A DNA stretch of 64,000 nucleotides, taken from Tellurirhabdus bombi (GTDB lineage Bacteria > Bacteroidota > Bacteroidia > Cytophagales > Spirosomataceae). The stretch is from the NCBI RefSeq assembly GCF_021484805.1, contig NZ_CP090557.1, positions 4,662,001 through 4,726,000 of the forward strand, read 5' to 3'. Of this stretch, positions 1 through 8,913 are shown one piece after another. Position 1 is the first letter of the stretch, and the number at the start of each line of letters is the position of its first letter. Made by a program: the position numbers and the translations under genes. The notes below the pieces were generated by a model. That model ran no database searches. It had not been told where the DNA came from and saw only the letters and a program-made list of their open reading frames with translations.

Positions 1-1
1 G

Positions 2-760
2 TCCCTTTATATCTTCCTGAGCGCGGTTTTCCTGACCAATGCCCTCATTGCTGAAATCATTGGCGTCAAGATTTTTTCGACCGAAACGCTGCTAGGTATT
101 CGCCCCGCCCAACTGCATTTATTCGGTGATTTTGTGCTGGATTTCAACCTGACCGCCGGGGCGGTCATCTGGCCCTTTGTCTTTATCACCTCCGATATCA
201 TCAACGAATATTACGGTGTTCAGGGCGTGAAGCGCATTTCGTACGTCACTGCCGGGTTTATCGCTTATTCTTTTGTGATTATTTACATCGGAACAGCCCT
301 GCCACCCGCCCAGTTCTGGCTGGATGTCAACGCCAAAGATGCTTCGGGCCAGGCCATTAACATCAACAATGCTTTCGGAATGATTTTCCGGCAGGGTTTG
401 GGCATCATTATCGGCTCGATCACGGCGTTTCTGGTGGCGCAGTTACTGGATGCTACCATATTCGCTTCGTTAAAAAAGCTAACGGGCAATCGTAAAATCT
501 GGCTTCGTGCCACGGGATCAACGCTGGTTTCGCAGCTCATCGACAGCTTTGTGGTGCTCACCATCGCCTTTTACATCTTCGGAAACTGGTCGTTTGCGCA
601 GGTAATTGCCGTGGCCATTGTTAATTACATCTACAAATTTACCACGGCTATTCTGCTGACGCCCTTGCTGTATGTAGCGCATTACCTGATTGATCGTTAC
701 CTCGGGCCGGAGCGCGCCCGTGAGCTGGCCAACGAAGCGAGTATGCCCGTGACTATGTAA
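2..760 (+). CDS. yhhQ: Queuosine precursor transporter, YhhQ/VUT family (5' end outside window)
   Basis: Predicted inner-membrane transporter importing a queuosine precursor (preQ0/preQ1 class) for tRNA modification. The frame is open from base 2, so the start lies left of the window; about 252 residues are visible. Several hydrophobic segments are present, and the family hallmark SDIINEYYG follows the second one. The product ends VTM-stop and overlaps the convergent methyltransferase gene by 8 bp (753-760). The family is known for queuosine salvage; substrate choice here is inferred. A GTG at 134 is internal, because conserved-looking membrane sequence precedes it. Confidence 0.85.
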   Translation, partial: SLYIFLSAVFLTNALIAEIIGVKIFSTETLLGIRPAQLHLFGDFVLDFNLTAGAVIWPFVFITSDIINEYYGVQGVKRISYVTAGFIAYSFVIIYIGTALPPAQFWLDVNAKDASGQAININNAFGMIFRQGLGIIIGSITAFLVAQLLDATIFASLKKLTGNRKIWLRATGSTLVSQLIDSFVVLTIAFYIFGNWSFAQVIAVAIVNYIYKFTTAILLTPLLYVAHYLIDRYLGPERARELANEASMPVTM

Positions 761-1502
761 TACTTCGCCGTAAGTTGTCGCAGATAACCGCCGTGGCAAT
801 GCCGACATTCAGCGATTCCGCGTCCCCGTAGCGCGGAATCGTTATTTTATGCGAGACAAACTGCTCGACGGCGGGACTGATTCCGTTGGACTCATTACCC
901 ATAACCACATAGCCCGAACGACTAAAATTCATCGTGTGCACATTTTCGCCGTCCAGAAAAGCGCCGTACACCGGACTTTTATCTAAACCAGCCAGATAAT
1001 CAGGCAATTGGCAGAAATACCATTCTACCCGCGTGAATGACCCCTTGCTGGACGAAATTACCTTAGGATTGTACACATCCGCCGTTGTTTGTGAGCAAAT
1101 AAGCTTTCGGATGCCGTACCAATCAGCAATACGAATGATCGTCCCCAGGTTGCCCGGATCGCGAATATCGTCCAGAATTAAAGCAAATTCGTCGGCCTCA
1201 GCGGTCAGAAAGCGATTTTCTTTCGTTTTAGCTACGGCCAGACAAGTGTCATTGGTGGCCAGCGTGCCTACTCGTTCCAGATCCGCCTGGCTGACCATTT
1301 CCAATCGAATGCGTTGTTTATCCAGTAACCGAACGTTTTCTTTGTAGAATGACTCGGTTGTTAGCACCAGATCGGTGTCGTAATTGGAGGCGATTAATTC
1401 GAGTACACTTTTGGCTCCTTCCACCAAAAAAGCACCGTGTTCCTGCCGGAATTTTTTCTGATGCAAGGACTGAATATACTTACTGAGCGATTTAGAAAGC
1501 AT
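753..1502 (-). CDS. TrmH/SpoU-family RNA 2'-O-methyltransferase
   Basis: A SPOUT-fold methyltransferase that would use S-adenosylmethionine to methylate a ribose in tRNA or 23S rRNA; the exact target is not deducible. The 249-residue product begins MLSKSLSKYIQSLHQKKF, as expected for the SpoU substrate-binding N-domain. The three SpoU motifs are visible: ILDDIRDPGNLGTIIRIADW, VVMGNESNGIS and ITIPRYGDAESLNVGIA. A longer frame reaches 1628, but the family-typical start is the ATG at 1502. That ATG lies inside the tetranucleotide CATG shared with the start of the divergent tamL gene, so the regulatory DNA of each gene must lie within the other's coding region. Confidence 0.85.
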   Translation of the reverse strand: MLSKSLSKYIQSLHQKKFRQEHGAFLVEGAKSVLELIASNYDTDLVLTTESFYKENVRLLDKQRIRLEMVSQADLERVGTLATNDTCLAVAKTKENRFLTAEADEFALILDDIRDPGNLGTIIRIADWYGIRKLICSQTTADVYNPKVISSSKGSFTRVEWYFCQLPDYLAGLDKSPVYGAFLDGENVHTMNFSRSGYVVMGNESNGISPAVEQFVSHKITIPRYGDAESLNVGIATAVICDNLRRSIT

Positions 1503-4107
1503 GAATAAACGATATGATTTACAACTTCGCCATACGTCAACAGGACGGTCCGCCGCGCGGTTGTTACTAATGGTTGGATTAACGTCGATCTTATCGGGTT
1601 GCCTGAATCGAATCAGCCTGAAGAACAACGAATATCTGCTGTATAATCAGTCTATTCGGGGCAACAAAGCCATTCCAAGTACCGATCTGGAAACGCTGAT
1701 TCCCCAAAAACCAAATCGCCGCATCCTCCGATTACCCATTACATTTGGGCTTTGGTTTTACCAAATCGGCTCGAATAACTACAACCGGGATGCCGTCCAG
1801 CGCGAATTGGATGCTAAAATTAAGGAATATGAACAACAAAGCGAGCAGCTAGCCAATAACGAAAAAGCGCTGAATAAACTCACCAAGAAAAATACCCGCC
1901 AGATTCAGCGACTTCGCCGAAAGGTAGAAGAAGGCAACTGGGTGATGCGGGTTCTGGGCGAACCCCCGGCCTACTTTCAGGTTACCGATGTGCAGAATAA
2001 CACCCAGAAAATGCGTAGTTACCTGGTTCAGCACGGTTTTTTTCTGGCAAAAACGTCTTACCGGGTAGATACGCTGCTCGGTCGGCGCGTGCGGGTGAAT
2101 TACCTGGTTGAAGAAAACATTCCTTTTCACTTACGCAACATTACGTACCGCATTGCTGATCCGACTGTCGATTCACTAGTTCGCCAATCGCTTTCCAAGT
2201 CGCTGCTTAAATCGGGGGATCGCTATTCAGCGGACAACATTACCAACGAACGCATCCGAATTGAAGAATTGCTCCGTAACCAGGGCTATTACGCTTTTTC
2301 CCGGCAGTTTATTCCCGTTCCGCTGGATGCCGACGCCGATACGAGCCGCACGGTTCAGAAAGACTCGCTCCCCCGCCCCATCGATTTGTGGGTCAACATC
2401 GTCAATCCACCGGGACAGAAACGTCACCCAGTTTACCAGATTGGCGATGTAGAGGTGCGCATAGGTCGGACAACCAGCCGCCGCACTACACTTGAGGTCG
2501 ATACCGTTGATTTAAATGGAATTCGCTTTTACTTAGGTCAAGGCCGCTATTCGACGCGCCTGCTCGACAGCCGGATATTCCTGCGACCCAACAGCCTTTA
2601 CCGCATCAGCGATTTTCGGGAGACCCAACGCCAGTTATTTCTGCTGAATCAGTTCAAATTCACGAATGTCAACTTCACGGATACGCTTAACTACCGCCTC
2701 CGCACCATCATCACGGCGGCTCCCATCGACAAATACGAAATCAGCGCCGAGAGCGGTTTATTCGTTCTTTATCAGGGGTCTGGCACGGTTCCCGGCCCTT
2801 TTGGCAACCTGACTTTCCGCGTCCGGAATATGTCGGGCGGATTGGAAACGTTCGAGACCTCCGTACGCTTCGGCATTGAAGCACAAACTGGTTTTATCCG
2901 GCCAACTCCTAACTCACCCTCTTTTTATTCTGCACAGGAATTTGGGCTGAACACATCGCTGACGTTTCCGCACATCCTCTTTCCCGGTCGAACGCGCTTT
3001 ACGCTGAACCGGTACAATCCACGTACGCAATTTTCACTGGGCTACAATTTTACCGGTCGTCCTGACTATACACGACGTCTGTTTCGGGGAACGATGTCTT
3101 ACAGCTGGTTGAAAGAACCAACCAAACAATTTACGCTTTCCATAGCGGACATCAACTACCTGAGAGCCGACATTAAAAGAAATGAAGTTGGAGCCGCCTT
3201 TCAGGATTTCCTGGATGAACAAGATTCGCTGGGGAGTACCATCAAGCAAAGCTTTCTTAACTCGTTTGCGTCGAGTGTAGGCTTTGCTTACACCTACAAC
3301 ACCAACATCATTGGACAGAACCGACGCGCCAACTTCCTGCGCATCGCCCTCGAATCAGGGGGAACAACGTTGAACCTTACGTCCAACCGGCAGATTACTG
3401 AGTGGACGGACAAAACAGGCTTACAATTATATAAATACCTGAGAGCCAATGTCGATTTTCGGCATTACGTCCCGGTACGTCGCCGGTCTACGCTGGCGTT
3501 CCGCCTTAATACTGGTTTTCTGTATGGCTACGGGCCTAACCAAACCGCCCCTTACGAAAAACGCTTTTTTGCAGGCGGGAGCAACAGCATCCGGGCCTGG
3601 CTACCCCGACGGCTGGGTCCAGGTTCGGCGCTTCCCCGAACGAAAGGGATCAATACTCTGGAACCTGAGATGAATCCACGCCGGCCGGAGCAGTTTGCCT
3701 ACAACTTTGAACAACCGGGCGATATTTTGCTGGAAGGCTCGGCGGAGCTGCGTGGTCACCTCCTGCACTTAGGAGCCGATATCGATGGGGCCGTATTTAT
3801 TGATGCCGGAAACGTCTGGACCCGACGCGACGAAAACTCCAACCGGATTGGTGAGGAGTTCAGGCCCAACAACTTCCTCAGCCAGATTGCCGTTGGAACT
3901 GGCGTTGGTCTGCGGTTCGATTTTTCGTTCTTCATTATCCGCTTCGACGGGGCCGTCAAGGCGTATGACCCGGCGCGGCGTTACATCAGCCCCATAACTA
4001 ACGAGCTGGTTGACGAGCGTTTTTTCCTGCCTAAATTCCGCTTCGACCGTATGTTTAAGGGAGCCAATCCGCTGGTTATTAATTTTGGTATCGGTTATCC
4101 ATTCTAA
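1501..4107 (+). CDS. tamL: BamA/TamA-family outer-membrane assembly lipoprotein TamL
   Basis: Outer-membrane protein of the Omp85 superfamily, 868 residues, probably the Bacteroidota partner of TamB in envelope biogenesis. A signal peptide ends in the lipobox LSGC (lipidated Cys about residue 34), the feature that separates TamL from classical TamA. POTRA-like segments occupy roughly residues 150-420. The C-terminal half is rich in alternating aromatic strands and ends in FGIGYPF, a typical beta-barrel terminus. A lysine-rich coiled segment lies near residues 100-140. The ATG at 1501 is chosen because later methionines would cut into the signal peptide. It diverges from the methyltransferase gene with no spacer. 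Confidence 0.83.
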   Translation: MNKRYDLQLRHTSTGRSAARLLLMVGLTSILSGCLNRISLKNNEYLLYNQSIRGNKAIPSTDLETLIPQKPNRRILRLPITFGLWFYQIGSNNYNRDAVQRELDAKIKEYEQQSEQLANNEKALNKLTKKNTRQIQRLRRKVEEGNWVMRVLGEPPAYFQVTDVQNNTQKMRSYLVQHGFFLAKTSYRVDTLLGRRVRVNYLVEENIPFHLRNITYRIADPTVDSLVRQSLSKSLLKSGDRYSADNITNERIRIEELLRNQGYYAFSRQFIPVPLDADADTSRTVQKDSLPRPIDLWVNIVNPPGQKRHPVYQIGDVEVRIGRTTSRRTTLEVDTVDLNGIRFYLGQGRYSTRLLDSRIFLRPNSLYRISDFRETQRQLFLLNQFKFTNVNFTDTLNYRLRTIITAAPIDKYEISAESGLFVLYQGSGTVPGPFGNLTFRVRNMSGGLETFETSVRFGIEAQTGFIRPTPNSPSFYSAQEFGLNTSLTFPHILFPGRTRFTLNRYNPRTQFSLGYNFTGRPDYTRRLFRGTMSYSWLKEPTKQFTLSIADINYLRADIKRNEVGAAFQDFLDEQDSLGSTIKQSFLNSFASSVGFAYTYNTNIIGQNRRANFLRIALESGGTTLNLTSNRQITEWTDKTGLQLYKYLRANVDFRHYVPVRRRSTLAFRLNTGFLYGYGPNQTAPYEKRFFAGGSNSIRAWLPRRLGPGSALPRTKGINTLEPEMNPRRPEQFAYNFEQPGDILLEGSAELRGHLLHLGADIDGAVFIDAGNVWTRRDENSNRIGEEFRPNNFLSQIAVGTGVGLRFDFSFFIIRFDGAVKAYDPARRYISPITNELVDERFFLPKFRFDRMFKGANPLVINFGIGYPF

Positions 4108-4143
4108 ACCTGACAAAGTGTCACTCCATCCCAAAAATCTTTG

Positions 4144-4151
4144 TAACTTTG
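4144..4151 (+). promoter_or_regulatory. Candidate -7 box upstream of miaB
   Basis: TAACTTTG matches the Bacteroidota housekeeping -7 consensus TAnnTTTG and lies 77 bp before the miaB ATG, between tamL and miaB. No clear -33 TTTG is seen at the usual spacing. A short palindrome TGACA-aag-TGTCA (4111-4123) precedes it. Confidence 0.4.
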
Positions 4152-4228
4152 CGGAACAATTAGTGGCTGGCTTTCTTGTGCGCTATTAGGTGCTTAGCGG
4201 ATTGCCAAAAACAGACAATATTGCATTT

Positions 4229-5653
4229 ATGGAGCGGATTGCAGAATTAACCATACTAACGGATACCGACAAAGAAGCCTGTGAGTTGCCACGTGTGTCG
4301 GTGGATGAATTAGCAGTCAATAAAAAACGATTATACATCGAAAGCTACGGCTGTCAGATGAACTTCTCGGATAGTGAGATTGTAGCGGCGGTCATGCGTA
4401 ATGCTGGCTTTGCCACCACGTCTACTGCCGAAGAAGCCGATGTTATCTTCCTGAATACCTGCGCTATCCGCGAAAATGCTGAGCAGAAGGTGCGCAACCG
4501 GCTCAAGCAGCTGACCGTCCTGAAAAAGCGCAAGCCGGAATTGCTGGTTGGTATGCTAGGCTGTATGGCTGAGCGGCTCAAAACCAATTTGCTGGAAGAA
4601 GAAAAAATTGTGGACATCGTGGCCGGACCTGATGCCTACCGCGATATTCCCAAGCTGGTAGAAGAAGCTGAATCGGGGCAAAAAGCGGTGAACGTATTTT
4701 TGTCGCGGGAAGAAACCTACGCCGATATTTCGCCGATCCGTCTGAATTCAAACGGCATCACGGCCTTTATTTCCATCATGCGGGGCTGCGATAATATGTG
4801 TAGCTTTTGCGTCGTACCCTTCACGCGGGGCCGCGAACGGAGCCGGGACGCCCATTCCATCGTTCGGGAAGCGCAGGACTTGTTCGACAACGGGTATAAA
4901 GAAGTAACCCTGCTGGGTCAGAACGTCGATAGCTACAAATGGGCGAACGAAAGTGGCACGGAAACGGTCAACTTTGCGCAGTTGCTGGAGCGAGTTGCGC
5001 TGATTCATCCCGATTTACGGATTCGCTTCTCGACCTCACACCCTAAAGACATTACCGATGAAGTGCTGCACACAATGGCGCAGTACGACAACATCTGCAA
5101 CTACATTCACCTCCCCGCCCAAAGCGGCAACAGCCGGGTTCTGAAACTGATGAACCGGACGTATGACCGCGAGTGGTACATCCACAAAGTTGATCGCATT
5201 CGCGCCATTTTAGGGGAAGATTGCGGGCTTTCGCACGACATGATTGCCGGTTTCTGCTCTGAAACGGAAGAAGAACACCAGGATACGCTGTCGCTGATGG
5301 AATACGCCAAGTACGACTATGGATACATGTTTGCCTATTCGGAGCGCCCCGGTACTTTGGCCGCCAAAAAATACGCTGACGATATTCCGCACGAGGTCAA
5401 AATGCGCCGCCTGAACGAGATTATTTCGCTTCAGCAAAAGCTGTCGCTCGAGCGGAACAAACGCCACATCGGTCAAGTACAGCGTGTTTTGATCGAAAAC
5501 ACATCCAAGCGTTCGGAAGACTTCCTGAGTGGTCGTAATGATCAGAACAAAGTCGTTGTTTTCCCGAAAGGAAACCTGAAAAAAGGGCAGTATGCCAATG
5601 TACTGGTGACGGATTGTACACCAGCAACGCTGATTGGTGAAGCCATTGATTGA
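4229..5653 (+). CDS. miaB: tRNA-2-methylthio-N6-dimethylallyladenosine synthase
   Basis: Radical-SAM methylthiotransferase that converts i6A37 to ms2i6A37 in tRNAs reading UNN codons. The N-terminal UPF0004 domain carries the auxiliary-cluster cysteines in SYGCQMN, NTCAIRE and GMLGCMAER. The radical-SAM cluster motif is [14 protein letters not shown], followed by a TRAM-like tail that includes [10 protein letters not shown]. The ATG at 4229 ([10 protein letters not shown]) is preferred to an upstream GTG at 4190. It begins a run of five same-strand genes ending at secG; the next gene starts 17 bp after the stop. Length (474 residues) is normal. Confidence 0.93.
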   Translation: MERIAELTILTDTDKEACELPRVSVDELAVNKKRLYIESYGCQMNFSDSEIVAAVMRNAGFATTSTAEEADVIFLNTCAIRENAEQKVRNRLKQLTVLKKRKPELLVGMLGCMAERLKTNLLEEEKIVDIVAGPDAYRDIPKLVEEAESGQKAVNVFLSREETYADISPIRLNSNGITAFISIMRGCDNMCSFCVVPFTRGRERSRDAHSIVREAQDLFDNGYKEVTLLGQNVDSYKWANESGTETVNFAQLLERVALIHPDLRIRFSTSHPKDITDEVLHTMAQYDNICNYIHLPAQSGNSRVLKLMNRTYDREWYIHKVDRIRAILGEDCGLSHDMIAGFCSETEEEHQDTLSLMEYAKYDYGYMFAYSERPGTLAAKKYADDIPHEVKMRRLNEIISLQQKLSLERNKRHIGQVQRVLIENTSKRSEDFLSGRNDQNKVVVFPKGNLKKGQYANVLVTDCTPATLIGEAID

Positions 5654-5670
5654 CCAACTTGCCCTGATTT

Positions 5671-6972
5671 ATGAATTTACCAGAAATCCAATCGGTCAAA
5701 CTACGTTTTGGCATCATCGGCAATGCCCCGGCGCTGAATTATGCCATTAATGTAGCCCTTCAGGTGGCTGCAACGGACCTGACTGTACTCATAACGGGCG
5801 AAAGTGGTAGTGGAAAAGAATCGTTTTCCAAGATTATTCATAGTCTAAGCTCCCGCAAACATGGCCAGTTTATTGCCATTAACTGCGGGGCAATTCCTGA
5901 AGGAACCATTGATTCTGAGCTGTTTGGCCACGAGAAAGGCGCCTTTACGGGCGCCGTTGACCAACGCAAAGGGTATTTCGAAACGACAAGCGGCGGAACC
6001 ATCTTCCTGGATGAGATCGGGGAAATGCCGATGGGAACCCAGGCCCGTTTGCTACGCGTCCTCGAGAACGGGGAATACATCCGGGTGGGTTCATCCAAGG
6101 TGTTGAAAACCGATGTGCGGGTAGTTACGGCTACCAATGTCAATTTGCTGGCCGCTGTCGAAAATGGGAAATTTCGGGAGGATTTGTACTACCGACTGAA
6201 TACGGTGCCGATTTACGTACCGCCCCTGCGCGAACGGGGCGACGACATCGAACTGCTTTTTCGGAAGTTCACGAGCGATTTTGCCGAACGTTACCGCATC
6301 AAACCCATTCAGTTGTCGGAGGCGGCCAAGCAGTTGTTGCTGCGTTACCCTTTTCCGGGTAATATTCGGCAGTTGAAAAACATGGCTGAGCAAATTTCGA
6401 TTCTGGAATCGGAAGGCAACAAGGTTATTGAAGCCGATGCGCTCTCCAAATACCTACCGCAGGTTTCGGCTAAGCAACCCCAGTCATCCATGCTGGTTCC
6501 GGGGCTAACGGCGGCTGATAGCAACGCGCTTTCTGAACGGGAACTGCTGTATAAGGTGCTTTTTGACATGCGCCGTGACATGAATGAGTTGAAAAAACTG
6601 GTGCTGGATGTACTCAAAAATGACCAGTACGGCCCCGATATTCTCAATAACCATAAAAACCTGTTCGAGACGATTCAGCCTACGGACCTCCGACCCGAAG
6701 CTGAGCCACCGCGTTTGCTGCCTCCACCGGCCATTATTGAGTACGATCAGTACGAAAATGAAGACAATGCCAACGCCATAACCGTCGAAGATATTACGCA
6801 CGAAACCGAAGAAGACGATTCGCTGTCCCTTGAAAAAAAAGAGAAGGAGATGATTGAGAAAGCCCTTCAACGAAATCATAATAAACGGAAATATGCCGCA
6901 CAGGCACTGGGCATCTCTGAGCGAACGTTATACCGGAAAATCAAGCAATACCAGATTGATGAAAAAGAGTAA
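5671..6972 (+). CDS. Sigma-54-dependent transcriptional activator (AAA+ plus Fis-type HTH)
   Basis: Bacterial enhancer-binding protein of 433 residues that would remodel the RpoN holoenzyme. The AAA+ domain starts almost at residue 10: Walker A GESGSGKE at about 43-50, the sigma-54 contact loop GAFTGA at about 90-95, and Walker B GGTIFLDE at about 108-115. There is no N-terminal receiver, PAS or GAF domain, so the architecture is PspF-like. An acidic linker of about 100 residues leads to a C-terminal Fis-type helix-turn-helix containing KYAAQALGISERTLYRKIKQ. It sits 17 bp after miaB and overlaps lptE by 14 bp. Target genes are not evident. Confidence 0.9.
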   Translation: MNLPEIQSVKLRFGIIGNAPALNYAINVALQVAATDLTVLITGESGSGKESFSKIIHSLSSRKHGQFIAINCGAIPEGTIDSELFGHEKGAFTGAVDQRKGYFETTSGGTIFLDEIGEMPMGTQARLLRVLENGEYIRVGSSKVLKTDVRVVTATNVNLLAAVENGKFREDLYYRLNTVPIYVPPLRERGDDIELLFRKFTSDFAERYRIKPIQLSEAAKQLLLRYPFPGNIRQLKNMAEQISILESEGNKVIEADALSKYLPQVSAKQPQSSMLVPGLTAADSNALSERELLYKVLFDMRRDMNELKKLVLDVLKNDQYGPDILNNHKNLFETIQPTDLRPEAEPPRLLPPPAIIEYDQYENEDNANAITVEDITHETEEDDSLSLEKKEKEMIEKALQRNHNKRKYAAQALGISERTLYRKIKQYQIDEKE

Positions 6973-7519
6973 TTCACTATCAATACAGCTCGGGAAACTG
7001 CCTCAGCGGAGCAAACAAGCTATTCTGAGTACCCTGTTGCTGTCCTTCTGCTCATTTTTCATTTCCTCCTGTAAAATTTATTCCTTTACCGGCACAACGC
7101 TTAATCCAGATATCAAGTCGGTGACTGTGAATACATTTACACTTTCGTCGGCCGGTGGGCAGGCCAACCTGCCTCTGCAATTGACGGAGCGAATGAAAGA
7201 ATATTACCAGCGGTATACCAACCTGAAAGTGGTTCCGTCAAATGGCGATCTGGTGCTGGACGGTAGCATCACCGGCTATGATGTGACCCCCATCGCGCCA
7301 ACGGCCAGTGATCAGGCAGGACAGAACCGCCTCACGATTGCGGTGCAGGTACGCTTTGCCAATAACAAAGACGAAACTAAAAACTTCGATCAGACTTTTT
7401 CTTTTTATCAGGATTTCCCCCAGAATCAGACGCTGACTCAAAATGAAGCCAGGCTCGTACCCCGCATTCTTGATCAGTTAGTCCTGGATATTTTTAATAA
7501 AACGGCGGCAGACTGGTAA
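6959..7519 (+). CDS. lptE: LPS-assembly lipoprotein LptE
   Basis: Outer-membrane lipoprotein that would plug the LptD barrel and help place lipopolysaccharide on the cell surface. Beginning at ATG 6959 (MKKSNSLSIQ), the product is 186 residues with a signal peptide ending in a lipobox FFISSC, then KIYSFTGTTLNPDIKSVTV, a pattern seen in Bacteroidota LptE proteins. A longer frame reaches back to 6854 but would put about 35 non-signal residues in front. The start overlaps the upstream regulator by 14 bp, implying translational coupling. Identification rests on lipobox, length and neighbourhood rather than on catalytic residues. Confidence 0.72.
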   Translation: MKKSNSLSIQLGKLPQRSKQAILSTLLLSFCSFFISSCKIYSFTGTTLNPDIKSVTVNTFTLSSAGGQANLPLQLTERMKEYYQRYTNLKVVPSNGDLVLDGSITGYDVTPIAPTASDQAGQNRLTIAVQVRFANNKDETKNFDQTFSFYQDFPQNQTLTQNEARLVPRILDQLVLDIFNKTAADW

Positions 7520-7524
7520 AATAA

Positions 7525-8430
7525 ATGAGTACCTTTTGGCGGCGATCTATTTTGTACCCCATGGACCAGTTAGATAAAGAAACTTTTTCGTTTTGGGTCA
7601 CCCATCCAGATGAGTTACTACAAACTGATTTTCCCGTTCTGCAACAGGCCCTAAAGCAGTATCCTTATTGCCAGGCGCTGCACACGTTGGGGGCCAAAGG
7701 AGCGTCCATTCACCAAAAGAGCCACGCGATTGAATGGATCCGAAAAGCGGCCGCCCACGCTATTAGCCGTAATTCCCTGCGCAAACTCATTGATAATGAG
7801 TTCCAATGGTCGGATAATCTGCTTGGTCGCCTAACGGATTTATCATCTAAACACGTACCAATTCCCGACGACTATCAGAAGGAAAGCTACGCGCTCTTCA
7901 AGGAGAAAGCAGACCAGAACCGCACGTTTGCGGCCTTTTCGTTCTTAGATTTTACGAAACCTGATTTCGAAAAACCGATAAGCGACCGCCTTCCCGACAA
8001 GCTGGAACCCGAAGCGGCTCAGCCAGCTATCCAGATCGTTGACGAAAGTGCCCTAGCCGAAACTAAGCTGCAAACAGGCCTGGAAAAACAGGTTCCGGAT
8101 ACCTCCCCGGCCAAATTAGTGGAACAGGAGGCCGATCCGATCCGCAAAAAAGAGCTGGAAATTATTGAAAATTTCATTCGCAACGAGCCTCAAATCTCGC
8201 GTGTGCGGCTAAAATTAGGCGAAGAAACGCCCCAGGAAGATCTTTCCCGACGCACCGGGAGCAGCATCGGAGGCGGATTGGCCACCGAAAGTTTCGCCAA
8301 AATTCTTGTCCAGCAAGGGAAACTGGATAAAGCGATTGACATTTACCAAAAACTAATGGTGAAAAATCCGGAAAAAAATACTTATTTTGCGGGAAAAATA
8401 AACGAACTGGAAGCGCAGAAAAAGAAGTAA
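7525..8430 (+). CDS. Conserved hypothetical protein with C-terminal TPR
   Basis: Function not recognised. The 301-residue product has no signal peptide. Its N-terminal part is helix-rich (FWVTHPDELLQTDFPVLQQA), followed by a charged, low-complexity middle. Residues about 260-298 form a tetratricopeptide-like helical pair (FAKILVQQGKLDKAIDIYQK), suggesting protein-protein contact. It lies 5 bp after lptE and 40 bp before secG, so it is probably co-expressed with envelope genes. The start could instead be the ATG at 7561 (MDQLDKETFSFW), which would remove twelve atypical residues. A cytoplasmic role is inferred from the lack of export signals. Confidence 0.7.
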   Translation: MSTFWRRSILYPMDQLDKETFSFWVTHPDELLQTDFPVLQQALKQYPYCQALHTLGAKGASIHQKSHAIEWIRKAAAHAISRNSLRKLIDNEFQWSDNLLGRLTDLSSKHVPIPDDYQKESYALFKEKADQNRTFAAFSFLDFTKPDFEKPISDRLPDKLEPEAAQPAIQIVDESALAETKLQTGLEKQVPDTSPAKLVEQEADPIRKKELEIIENFIRNEPQISRVRLKLGEETPQEDLSRRTGSSIGGGLATESFAKILVQQGKLDKAIDIYQKLMVKNPEKNTYFAGKINELEAQKKK

Positions 8431-8470
8431 CCATTTCGTCTAAAAGGCATATTATCACCTAATCATTATT

Positions 8471-8857
8471 ATGGCTGTTTCTGTATTAGTCGTTCTAATT
8501 TGTATTCTAGCGGTTTTGTTGATCTTGATTGTATTGGTTCAAAACTCAAAAGGTGGCGGGCTAGCTGGCGAATTCGGCGGATTGGGCTCCAATCAGCTGA
8601 TGGGCGTCAAGAAAACAACCGATGTATTGGAACAAATCACTTGGGGTCTGGGTCTCGGTATTATGGCATTGGTTTTGGCATCCTACATGGTGATTGATAG
8701 AACGCCAGCAGGTGCTCCTATCAACAGCGTTAATGTTGAAAAAGCAGCGACCAAAACAATTCCGGGCGCTGCCTTGCCTACACCTGGTCAGCAGCAACCC
8801 GCGGGCAATGCTCCGGCCCCGGCTACAACGCCACAAAGTGGTTCAGCGACAAAATAA
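8471..8857 (+). CDS. secG: Preprotein translocase subunit SecG
   Basis: Small inner-membrane subunit of the SecYEG channel. The 128-residue product has two membrane segments (about residues 2-22 and 54-75). The conserved cytosolic loop between them contains VLVQNSKGGGLAGEFGG and the segment SNQLMGVKKTTD. The C-terminal tail is an unusual Pro/Ala/Gln-rich extension, common in Bacteroidota SecG. It is the last gene of the run that begins at miaB and is followed 24 bp later by a strong hairpin terminator. Confidence 0.92.
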   Translation: MAVSVLVVLICILAVLLILIVLVQNSKGGGLAGEFGGLGSNQLMGVKKTTDVLEQITWGLGLGIMALVLASYMVIDRTPAGAPINSVNVEKAATKTIPGAALPTPGQQQPAGNAPAPATTPQSGSATK

Positions 8858-8880
8858 TGGCGCGAATCCTTACTGCATTA

Positions 8881-8911
8881 AAAAAGCTCTTCTAGCCAGA
8901 AGAGCTTTTTT
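8881..8911. terminator. Bidirectional terminator after secG
   Basis: Perfect inverted repeat AAAAGCTCTTCT / AGAAGAGCTTTT with a 4-base loop and T-runs on both strands. It separates secG (+) from the convergent gene ending at 8914 (-) and can serve both. Confidence 0.9.
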
Positions 8912-8913
8912 AA

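Noticed and set aside
4111-4123. Operator TGACA-aag-TGTCA before miaB.
   Set aside because: A short palindrome of this size is easily expected by chance; it was kept only as context for the promoter.
4190-4228. Upstream GTG start for miaB.
   Set aside because: It adds 13 residues without family support; the ATG at 4229 gives a normal N terminus.
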